A model generated the notes under the pieces. The model was not told the origin of the DNA. It ran no database searches and saw nothing but the letters and a program-made list of their open reading frames with translations. A stretch of 6,191 nt of DNA. Origin: Thermoplasmatota archaeon. Its GTDB lineage: Archaea; Thermoplasmatota; Penumbrarchaeia; Penumbrarchaeales; Penumbrarchaeaceae. Shown piece after piece: positions 1 through 6,191 of this stretch (the first letter of the stretch is position 1; each line of letters opens with the position of its first letter). The translations under genes and the position numbers were made by a program. The DNA lies in assembly GCA_016929175.1 (NCBI GenBank), contig JAFGJI010000107.1, positions 1 to 6,191 of the forward strand. Direction: 5' to 3'.

Positions 1-1562
1 ATGTGAAGAAAGGGGACCGCGTCTGCATCTACATGCAGATGATCCCTCAGCTTCCCGTAGCGATGCTTGCCTGTGCAAGGATCGGCGCTATACACTCCAT
101 AGTGTTCGGAGCCTTCTCGCCCGATTCCCTCAAGGACAGGATCAACGATTCGGAATGCAAGCTGCTCATCACCCAGGATACCGGGTTGAGGGGCAAGAAG
201 AACGATATCCCGATGAAGACGAACGCCGACAAGGCCCTGCTCGATACACCTTCGATAGAAAAGACCATAGTGGTCAGGAGAACCGGCATCAACGTGCCCA
301 TGAAGGAAGGAAGGGACCTATGGTGGCACGATATGATCAAAGAGGCCCCGGATTACTGCGAGCCGGAAGAGATCGACGCCGAGGATCCGCTCTTTATCCT
401 CTATACCTCGGGTTCCACCGGAAAACCCAAGGGTGTTCTTCATACCACAGGCGGTTACATGGTCTATGTTTCCGTCACCCACAGGTACATATTCGATTAT
501 CATGACGGTGATGTCTACTGGTGCACTGCCGATATCGGCTGGGTCACCGGGCACTCCTATATCGTTTACGGGCCGCTCCTCAACGGAGCGATATCGGTCA
601 TGTTCGAAGGTGTTCCCAACTATCCCGATGCCAGCAGGTTCTGGCAGGTGATCGACAAGTACCAGGTAACCCAGTTCTATACCGCTCCCACGGCCATAAG
701 AGCCCTCATGAAGGAAGGGGACGACCCGGTGAAAAGGACATCCCGGAGATCTCTCAGGATACTCGGGACAGTGGGAGAGCCCATCAATCCCGAAGCATGG
801 AAATGGTATTTCAATGTGGTCGGAGAGGGAAGATGCCCCATAGTAGATACGTGGTGGCAGACGGAGACAGGTGGCATACTGATCACACCATTGCCCGGTG
901 CGATCCCGACCAAACCTGGTTCAGCCACACTTCCGTTCTTCGGAGTGGAACCCGTTATCGTCACCCAGGACGGAGCTGTACAAGAGGGGGAAGCAACCGG
1001 CCCTCTTCTGATCAAGTCTGCCTGGCCAGGTATGATGAGGACCGTTTACGGAGACCATAAGAGGTTCTACGAGACCTATTTCTCGATGTTCAAGGGCTAC
1101 TACACCACCGGAGACGGGGCTCGACGGGACAAGGACGGTTACTACTGGATAACCGGTCGCATAGATGATGTTATCAACGTCAGCGGTCACAGGCTCGGTA
1201 CTGCGGAGGTCGAATCCGCTCTGGTATCCCATCCCGCCGTGGCAGAAGCTGCTGTGGTCGGATACCCCCACGATATCAAAGGTCAGGGTATCTATGCATA
1301 CGTTACCCTCAAGACGGGAGCTGAATACACCGAAGAACTGAAAAAGGAACTGGTGAAGCACGTCAGGAACGAGATAGGGCCCATAGCAACCCCCGACGTG
1401 ATACACTGGGCTCCTGGTCTCCCAAAGACCAGGTCCGGAAAGATCATGAGGAGGATCCTGAGAAAGATCGCTTCCAACGAGGAAGAACAGATAGGGGATA
1501 CCTCCACACTTGCCGATCCGGTCGTCGTCGAGCATCTCATCGAAGAGAAGGGCAAGATGTGA
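1..1562 (+). CDS. acs: Acetyl-CoA synthetase (AMP-forming), 5'-partial
   Basis: This enzyme converts acetate, ATP and CoA to acetyl-CoA, AMP and pyrophosphate through an acetyl-adenylate, in the cytoplasm. The 519 visible codons (first full codon at 3) align without apparent gaps to the remembered Salmonella/E. coli Acs, with a constant offset of 129 residues. About 129 N-terminal residues therefore lie outside the window, and the GTG at 3 is internal, not a start. Visible motifs, in window numbering, are the phosphate-binding loop T135-SGSTGKPKG-144, the acetate-pocket residues V181, T182 and W285 in DTWWQTETGG, the GEPINPEAW segment, the A8 hinge D388 in GRIDDVINVSGHR, and the catalytic lysine K480 in PKTRSGKIMRR. 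That lysine is the one acetylated in bacterial Acs to switch the enzyme off. An intact pocket tryptophan argues for acetate rather than longer acids. The gene ends at TGA 1560-1562, followed by a terminator. Confidence 0.97.
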   Translation, partial: VKKGDRVCIYMQMIPQLPVAMLACARIGAIHSIVFGAFSPDSLKDRINDSECKLLITQDTGLRGKKNDIPMKTNADKALLDTPSIEKTIVVRRTGINVPMKEGRDLWWHDMIKEAPDYCEPEEIDAEDPLFILYTSGSTGKPKGVLHTTGGYMVYVSVTHRYIFDYHDGDVYWCTADIGWVTGHSYIVYGPLLNGAISVMFEGVPNYPDASRFWQVIDKYQVTQFYTAPTAIRALMKEGDDPVKRTSRRSLRILGTVGEPINPEAWKWYFNVVGEGRCPIVDTWWQTETGGILITPLPGAIPTKPGSATLPFFGVEPVIVTQDGAVQEGEATGPLLIKSAWPGMMRTVYGDHKRFYETYFSMFKGYYTTGDGARRDKDGYYWITGRIDDVINVSGHRLGTAEVESALVSHPAVAEAAVVGYPHDIKGQGIYAYVTLKTGAEYTEELKKELVKHVRNEIGPIATPDVIHWAPGLPKTRSGKIMRRILRKIASNEEEQIGDTSTLADPVVVEHLIEEKGKM

Positions 1563-1563
1563 T

Positions 1564-1621
1564 GGGAGGGGTTTGCCTCCTATCGAAAGGCCCTTCCCAA
1601 TGGGCCTTTCTTCTTCTTTTT
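1564..1621 (+). terminator. Terminator after acs: two hairpins and a T-rich tract
   Basis: Just after the acs stop, GGAGG (1565-1569) can pair with CCTCC (1576-1580) across a 6-nt loop. Next, GAAAGGCCC (1585-1593) pairs perfectly with GGGCCTTTC (1602-1610) across an 8-nt loop. The second hairpin runs directly into TTCTTCTTTTTT (1611-1622). A GC-rich stem followed by T's fits a bacterial intrinsic terminator, and the T tract alone would serve as an archaeal one. It separates acs from the SDR-plsC operon. The pairing is seen in the sequence; termination is inferred. Confidence 0.75.
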
Positions 1622-1646
1622 TCTGCTCCTACGTAATCCATATTAG

Positions 1647-2660
1647 GTGCAACAACATACAAGTGATGTGGAACGAACAGTGATCGTGACCGGAGGGTTC
1701 GGGTTCCTGGGCAGAAAAGTGTCCAGCAGATTGAGGGAGGAGGGTTTCAGGGTCATACAGATGGCCCTTCCCGGAGAGGATGTCCAGGGTCAGGATCATA
1801 TAAGAGGAGATATCACCGACCCTTCCTCCCTGGACCTGCCCCCCACTGATATCATTGTCCATTGTGCAGGAATACTGGAATCCAGTCATCCAACTGACCA
1901 GATGATGTACAAGGTCAATCACGAAGGGACCATGAACATCTACGGCAAAGGACTGGAGGCCGGGATGAAAAAGTTCGTCATGATATCGACCGTATCCGCG
2001 ATCGGCCCCCAGGGAACGTTCGAGAGCCCGATGACGGAAGAAACGGAACCCCGCCCAGATGATACTTACGGCAGATCGAAGCTGAGAGCCGAGCAGTTCC
2101 TGGTCAAAAGAGGGGAGGAAGACGTGATCGATGTTATAATACTCAGACCGACGGTCCTTTATGGCGTTGGAATGAACATACACTCATCGGGAATGAAGAC
2201 ATTCACCTCGCTTCGAAAGGGGATCATGCCTCTTGTGGGAGAGGGTCGTATAATCTTCAACATGCTGCATGTGGACAATCTGGTCCAGGCAATATTCCTA
2301 TCAGTGACCAGAGGAAAGGGGGTGATGATCTTCAACGTCAGCGAGGGACCATACACCCTGAAAGAGGTCATAAGTACCATCGAGAAGGAGATGGGGAAGA
2401 AAGGCCACAGGCGCGTTCCTAAGGCAGCCCTTTACCTGGCCGCAAGGGCCTTTCAGGTGATGTCACCTTTTCTCAAAGGACCTCCGCCCGTATCCATGGC
2501 AAAATACAGAGGGCTGACCAGCAGCATCTGGCATCTCAACAGTTCAAGGATACGGCGGGAGCTCGGTTATGAACCGGTAGTTAGCCTTCAGGACGGTGTA
2601 AGAACGACAGTCCGGGAATATGGTTGGGGCAAACGGGAAGAACAAGGGGGGGATGAATGA
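1647..2660 (+). CDS. NAD(P)-dependent epimerase/dehydratase, extended SDR family
   Basis: This is a 337-residue extended short-chain dehydrogenase, a normal length for the epimerase / 3-beta-hydroxysteroid-dehydrogenase-like group. Residues 12-22 hold the Rossmann GxxGxxG motif (TGGFGFLG, G16/G19/G22). D55 in GDITD is the usual adenine contact. H72-CAG and the VNHEGT stretch around N91 follow, then the catalytic set T115 (in ISTVSAIG), Y141 and K145 (YGRSK), and R167-PTVLYG. The C-terminal half is the variable substrate domain, so the substrate (nucleotide sugar, steroid or lipid keto group) cannot be named. The start is uncertain. A TAG at 1644-1646 limits it to GTG 1647 or later, and in-frame GTGs at 1668, 1680 and 1686 would give shorter N-termini closer to the family norm. 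The stop overlaps the plsC start by 4 bp, so the two are probably co-translated, and a role in lipid metabolism is an inference from that. Confidence 0.88.
   Translation: MQQHTSDVERTVIVTGGFGFLGRKVSSRLREEGFRVIQMALPGEDVQGQDHIRGDITDPSSLDLPPTDIIVHCAGILESSHPTDQMMYKVNHEGTMNIYGKGLEAGMKKFVMISTVSAIGPQGTFESPMTEETEPRPDDTYGRSKLRAEQFLVKRGEEDVIDVIILRPTVLYGVGMNIHSSGMKTFTSLRKGIMPLVGEGRIIFNMLHVDNLVQAIFLSVTRGKGVMIFNVSEGPYTLKEVISTIEKEMGKKGHRRVPKAALYLAARAFQVMSPFLKGPPPVSMAKYRGLTSSIWHLNSSRIRRELGYEPVVSLQDGVRTTVREYGWGKREEQGGDE
2646..2654 (+). promoter_or_regulatory. Probable ribosome binding site of plsC
   Basis: A run of seven G followed by AT lies inside the end of the upstream SDR gene, with its G core about 6 nt before ATG 2657. 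Against the consensus GGAGGTGAT it matches at all but two positions, one of which can wobble-pair. It supports the ATG at 2657, which is also the earliest possible start because an in-frame TGA sits at 2654-2656. Confidence 0.5.
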
Positions 2661-3292
2661 ACTGGTTGTTCTATCTTGCCTGGCCGATAGCCGCTCCCTA
2701 CTTCAGGCTTGCCTTCAGGTTCTGGAAGTTGGAGGGCAGGGAGAAGATACCAAAGGGTGGGAAGATATATGCCGCCAACCACTGCTCCAATGCCGAGGGT
2801 CCGATCCTGAACCTCTTTCACCCGAAACCCGTAAGGTTCCTTGGAAAGAGCGAACTCTTCCGACCGTTCTATAAAAGGGTCGTCCTGAAAGGTGTTGGAA
2901 GCATACCGATAATCAGAGGGGGGTCGGACAGTACCGCTCTTGAAAAGGCGGTATCAGCTTTAAAAAAAGGCGATTGTATCGGGATATTCCCGGAAGGAAC
3001 ACGGGGGAACGGCAAGGACCTGAACCCCCCACATACCGGGGTAATAAGACTGGCCCTCTTGGCGGAAGTGCCCATCGTACCTGTGGGAATATCGGGGGCC
3101 AAAAGGTCATGGCCGAAAGGGAAGATCTTCCCGAAGTTCGGAAGGAAGGTATGGGTGAAGATAGGGGACCCCTGGTATGTACCGAAACCGCCACCCGGAA
3201 GGGAATACACTTATGAAGAACTAAGGGAACTTGCGAACGATCTCATGTTCAACAGGATCGGACCGCTGATAGACCCTTCAAAGAACGAATGA
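2657..3292 (+). CDS. plsC: 1-acyl-sn-glycerol-3-phosphate acyltransferase (PlsC/LPLAT family)
   Basis: Family members transfer a fatty acyl group from acyl-ACP or acyl-CoA to the sn-2 position of lysophosphatidic acid at the cytoplasmic membrane face, making phosphatidic acid. The 211 residues are a typical compact PlsC. Residues 3-23 are hydrophobic and aromatic with a few arginines, which fits a membrane-lying N-terminal helix. Block I is NHCSNAE (H42 to E47), block II GKSELF (63-68), block III FPEGTRGNG (111-119) and block IV VPIVPVGI (138-145). The usual HX4D charge relay here reads HX4E, confirmed at the codon level (GAG 2795-2797). The start overlaps the SDR stop as ATGA, showing an operon. 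The gene ends 6 bp before the stop of the opposing surface-protein gene. Family membership is secure; the exact acceptor is not, since relatives acylate other lysophospholipids or ornithine lipids. Confidence 0.9.
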   Translation: MNWLFYLAWPIAAPYFRLAFRFWKLEGREKIPKGGKIYAANHCSNAEGPILNLFHPKPVRFLGKSELFRPFYKRVVLKGVGSIPIIRGGSDSTALEKAVSALKKGDCIGIFPEGTRGNGKDLNPPHTGVIRLALLAEVPIVPVGISGAKRSWPKGKIFPKFGRKVWVKIGDPWYVPKPPPGREYTYEELRELANDLMFNRIGPLIDPSKNE

Positions 3293-3298
3293 GCGCCC

Positions 3299-6191
3299 CT
3301 ATCCGTAAAGTTTCTTCCTCTCCTCCTCGTACTCATCCTCAGTGGTCTCATCTTTTTCCACATCGATACCCATCGATCTCTCTTCCTCTTCCGACCTTAT
3401 CTCGTATTCTATGTCGTCCTCCGTCCTCTCCACGAACTCCAATCGGGTCTCCTCCTCCTTCCTGTTCCGATATCTTCTGTAGACAAGCAGTATGCCCACA
3501 ACGAGTATCACAAGAAGGATCAGCGATATCATGAGAGGTGTGAAATAATCTGGTTCTGGCCTGAAAAGGTCGTCGTCATCGTCATCATCAATAGGTTGGT
3601 TCGTTTCCAGGGTCACATATACCGAGAGGCTGACGTTGAACTCTCCATCGTCCACATACAGATGGATCCTGTGCTCTCCGAGACTATCCAGTTTGACATC
3701 TATGACCCTTCCGCTCCCAAGATATCCATCTATGTTGGATATCCAGGTGTATCTGAGTTCGGAAAGTGGTCCGTTATTGTCATCTATTGTATCGGATGCG
3801 TCAAGTGTTATGGGATTCCCAAGTCTTATGATGGTATTGTTCTTGGGTGATCTTATCCCTGGTATCGGTGGTCTATTGATGACGATAGATTCGGTTATGA
3901 TCGTGTATATGGTCGATTCACCTGAATTTCCGACAAGGTCAGAAGCACTGAACTGGAGGTAGTTGGTTCCGGCCGGAAGGTCGATCGTGAAATCGAATAT
4001 TATCTCGGTCCCGGAACCTTCAACCTCGGTAGCGGACCAATTCGTCCAGCCGTCACCAGTGTCCAGACGATACTGGACGCTGTCCTGGTCCACACCTGAA
4101 CCGGGCCTGTCGATGACCCTCATCATAATTCTGTTCGGACCTTCTTCCTGAACTATCTGGATGTTCGGAGAGAGCAGTTCGAATTCGGGACCCTTGCCGT
4201 CTATTCCGATATCAATGATAGAGGATTCGACCTGGTTACCGACCATGTCGGCAACCCTCCACTGTATGGACCCTCGCCAGGAAGGATCGAGGGTCAGCAT
4301 CTGCTCCAGCCTGATGCTGATATTGGCCTCGAGACCTTCTTCAAAATAGGTTACGGCCATACCTTCCCCCGACCAACCGCCGAAAAGATCCTCGCTCCTC
4401 TCCCTCAATCTGTACTCGATGGAGCTTTGATCTATCCCCGAGCAGGGAACACCTCCGGAGGTCGGGTCCCGGATCCCCAGTTCCAGGACCGGTGAACTGG
4501 ATCCGTACCAGGGATCGATCCCGGAAAGGTTGAAAACAGGGTCCCGTGCATCCAGATAACCTGTGATGAAGACCGGTTCCGAAGAATGGCCGACCCAATC
4601 CACAGCGCTCACGGAGACGACGAACATATCCTGAGGTCCCACCCTTATCTGGTCCCTGTTGGATGAATGAAGAAGCTCCTCTGATGGTATCGGTATCATC
4701 ATACCCTTGTCATTTAGATATCTGAGAGAGAATGCGGATCTCGCATTGACCAGGTCCGTTGTATCGAAAAAATAATACACCTGAATGGGAAGGAGATCTC
4801 CCTCGTTGAAGAACCTCTGGACCGAGTTCCCGGGGCTGGTCAGCTCCGACCATGGGATCATTGTCACCCCGTCAAGGATGAGCATTGCATGTCCATGCTC
4901 CGTCCCGGTAACAGAGAACTGATACATCTTTGAAGAGGGTACCCGGAACCATCCGTCCCATCTTATACTGAAACTGAAATAGTCCAGATAGTTGGCATCC
5001 GGGCCGAATGTCCCCCATTCCTCCACATTGAAATCGATCGGGCCGTCGAAACGTGTGAACATCAATTCGTTCTGAGCGGCCCCGTTGAAATAGGAGCCCA
5101 GAAGTCCACTGGCTTCCATGGAAGGGACCGGTTCCTGTCCCTCCACTGTCACATTGAAATACCTCACGGTCGAACCGTTATCGAGTTCCGCTCCCGCTTC
5201 GGGTGTCCATCCGACAAAACAATTCATATCATCATCGAACACTGACCTTCTACCCTCATCAGGCTCCAGGTAAAGACCGTAAATGGGCTCGGGACGCTCG
5301 TTATCTATCTTGAACTCATAAAACAATTCCCCGGCTACCCCCACGGGATAGGGCAATCCCTGCCATGGAGGAGGCTCCAGTGCCAGGACAGGTTTGATGG
5401 AGTAGGTGACCGAACCTGTTACTGGTATGGTGTCCTCGAGCTTCGTGGATGGTGACATCAGGGGTCTTTCATCGATCAATTGATCGTTCCTGTAGAGTTC
5501 CAGAGAGACGATATCGTAAGGAGCCGGGTGAATGCCCGGCCTCTCGTATACCATTCCAAGGCCTTCGAATGAAATGGTGGATGACGACCTGAGCCAGGGA
5601 TCCCTGTTGCCGAGCACCTCTCCATCCACCTTTATCACCGCTTCAACATCCAGTTTGACATTGTTCACGACCCTGAACCTGTCAGGTATATACCGTCTTA
5701 CAAGCTCCTCTGGATCTTCCCCCACCACGATCTCGATATCGTAAGGACGATCGATCCTCAGGTTCCAGCCAGGTTCTATGAGAAGAGAGACCCTGCCTAC
5801 ATTTCCAGCGTAGGAAACGGATGAATTGGTCGTGTCAAGTGTTATGGACCTTGCCTCGCAGAACATCGAACCTTCCACCAGACCTATCTTTCCATCCAGT
5901 GTTCCAGGTTCAAGCACGACGTACGAATTATCCGCCGATCGGGGGTCGATGGAGTGCCTGAAGGTGAAATTGAGATATATCACACCACCGCCAGGGTTCA
6001 CAATATCGTCCTTCACACCCGGTCCAGCAAGGGATATGTCTCCGATCGAAATGAACGTTCCATTCAAAACGTATACCTCGCCGGCATTTACCCTTTCATC
6101 ACCTGTTCCGTCGGCACCAGGTGCCCCGACGAGCAAGTCGGCCGCCCCGTCATTGTTGATGTCCGAGATGAGCAGGGTGTAAGCAAGATTG
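3299..6191 (-). CDS. Large membrane-anchored surface glycoprotein with FG-GAP, PA14, Ig-like and PKD-like domains, 5'-partial
   Basis: The reading frame is open to the right edge, giving 963 visible codons that end at TAG 3299-3301; the start and signal peptide lie outside. From the N-terminus: an integrin-like FG-GAP blade with calcium motif DINNDGAAD then LLVGAPG (about 6191-6059); beta-rich sequence with a fibronectin-like stretch before PA14; a PA14 domain (about 5113-4670) from GLLGSYFNG to IPIPSEELL; two Ig-like modules (about 4550-3890); a PKD-like domain (about 3885-3600); seven aspartates (3589-3569); one membrane helix (about 3540-3482); and an acidic tail of 53 residues (3460-3302). 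About ten NxS/T sequons suggest N-glycosylation outside the cell. PA14 and FG-GAP domains often bind carbohydrates or other proteins, so adhesion or polymer binding is likely but unproven. No peptidase or glycosidase domain is visible. The aspartate linker, helix and charged tail are typical of Thermoplasmata-type surface proteins. Confidence 0.9.
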   Translation of the reverse strand, partial: NLAYTLLISDINNDGAADLLVGAPGADGTGDERVNAGEVYVLNGTFISIGDISLAGPGVKDDIVNPGGGVIYLNFTFRHSIDPRSADNSYVVLEPGTLDGKIGLVEGSMFCEARSITLDTTNSSVSYAGNVGRVSLLIEPGWNLRIDRPYDIEIVVGEDPEELVRRYIPDRFRVVNNVKLDVEAVIKVDGEVLGNRDPWLRSSSTISFEGLGMVYERPGIHPAPYDIVSLELYRNDQLIDERPLMSPSTKLEDTIPVTGSVTYSIKPVLALEPPPWQGLPYPVGVAGELFYEFKIDNERPEPIYGLYLEPDEGRRSVFDDDMNCFVGWTPEAGAELDNGSTVRYFNVTVEGQEPVPSMEASGLLGSYFNGAAQNELMFTRFDGPIDFNVEEWGTFGPDANYLDYFSFSIRWDGWFRVPSSKMYQFSVTGTEHGHAMLILDGVTMIPWSELTSPGNSVQRFFNEGDLLPIQVYYFFDTTDLVNARSAFSLRYLNDKGMMIPIPSEELLHSSNRDQIRVGPQDMFVVSVSAVDWVGHSSEPVFITGYLDARDPVFNLSGIDPWYGSSSPVLELGIRDPTSGGVPCSGIDQSSIEYRLRERSEDLFGGWSGEGMAVTYFEEGLEANISIRLEQMLTLDPSWRGSIQWRVADMVGNQVESSIIDIGIDGKGPEFELLSPNIQIVQEEGPNRIMMRVIDRPGSGVDQDSVQYRLDTGDGWTNWSATEVEGSGTEIIFDFTIDLPAGTNYLQFSASDLVGNSGESTIYTIITESIVINRPPIPGIRSPKNNTIIRLGNPITLDASDTIDDNNGPLSELRYTWISNIDGYLGSGRVIDVKLDSLGEHRIHLYVDDGEFNVSLSVYVTLETNQPIDDDDDDDLFRPEPDYFTPLMISLILLVILVVGILLVYRRYRNRKEEETRLEFVERTEDDIEYEIRSEEEERSMGIDVEKDETTEDEYEEERKKLYG
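3890..4550 (-). repeat. Two tandem Ig-like modules within the surface protein
   Basis: Two diverged copies of one beta-sandwich module share the same landmarks: SGIDQSSIEYRL then VADMVGNQ in the first, SGVDQDSVQYRL then ASDLVGNS in the second. The SGxDQ serines start at 4441 and 4099, a spacing of 342 bp or 114 codons. The modules resemble the bacterial Ig-like domains found in tandem in surface proteins. The similarity is at protein level only; the DNA copies are well diverged, so this is an old duplication. Confidence 0.65.

Noticed and set aside
3..5. GTG as a possible start of acs
   Set aside because: The following residues KKGDRVCIYM belong to a conserved internal segment of Acs, and about 129 upstream residues are expected, so the gene is cut by the window edge.
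921..1535. Minus-strand open frame of about 200 codons inside acs
   Set aside because: It lies antisense to a strongly conserved coding gene, its product has no recognisable domain, and such frames are common opposite GC-rich genes.
1629..2183. Minus-strand open frame of about 180 codons opposite the SDR gene
   Set aside because: It is antisense to the clear SDR motifs and has no recognisable domain.
2646..2652. G7 run near the SDR end as a programmed frameshift making an SDR-PlsC fusion
   Set aside because: Joining plsC would need a -1 shift, but that frame meets TGA at 2654-2656 immediately before the plsC ATG. The run reads better as a ribosome binding site.
2962..2968. A7 run in plsC as a frameshift or error
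   Set aside because: The frame stays open and the conserved IFPEGTR block follows at the right distance, so the gene is intact.
3569..3589. GTC/ATC triplet run as a microsatellite
   Set aside because: It encodes the seven-aspartate linker with mixed GAT and GAC codons, so selection is on the protein rather than repeat expansion.
5521..5543. Hairpin GCCGGG-TGAATG-CCCGGC
   Set aside because: It lies within the surface-protein coding region, has no T tract, and is explained by codons for proline, glycine and alanine.
3800..5847. A 14-base identity (GTCAAGTGTTATGG at 3800-3813 and 5834-5847)
   Set aside because: Both copies encode an ITLD beta-strand in unrelated modules, flanks do not match, and nothing suggests a mobile or recombination site.
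5826..6182. Plus-strand open frame opposite the start of the surface gene
   Set aside because: Its serine- and proline-rich product is what the complement of such beta-sandwich coding sequence gives; the minus strand carries the real calcium-binding motif.

Overview
The window looks like chromosomal DNA from an archaeon, most probably a Thermoplasmata-related euryarchaeote. This is an inference from style, not from a marker gene. The signs are the long surface protein ending in a PKD-like domain, a seven-aspartate linker, one membrane helix and a charged cytoplasmic tail; the heavy use of AGG/AGA for arginine and ATA for isoleucine; the oligo-T terminator; and GTG starts without clear ribosome binding sites. 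A bacterial origin cannot be excluded from 6.2 kb.

Layout. (1) Positions 1-1562, plus strand: the C-terminal four-fifths of an acetyl-CoA synthetase, cut by the left edge. It is followed by two small hairpins and a T-rich tract that should end its transcript. (2) Positions 1647-3292, plus strand: a two-gene operon with a 4-bp ATGA overlap. It holds an extended short-chain dehydrogenase/epimerase (SDR) and a PlsC-type 1-acylglycerol-3-phosphate acyltransferase. (3) Positions 3299-6191, minus strand: the C-terminal 963 residues of a very large surface glycoprotein (FG-GAP, fibronectin-like, PA14, two Ig-like and PKD-like domains, membrane anchor). It is open through the right edge. The convergent stop codons in the middle are only 6 bp apart. 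There are no gene-free stretches over 300 bases; the only real intergenic gap is 1563-1646.

How the genes fit together. Acetyl-CoA synthetase activates acetate. The SDR/PlsC pair suggests a lipid-modifying or lipid-building step. The surface protein is an independent transcription unit, probably for carbohydrate binding or adhesion. The point most worth following is the PlsC gene. If the host really is an archaeon, an enzyme that esterifies fatty acyl groups to glycerol phosphate is unexpected there, and its catalytic motif is altered from HX4D to HX4E. I see no CRISPR array, tRNA, rRNA, insertion sequence or phage gene, and no clearly new multi-gene system.
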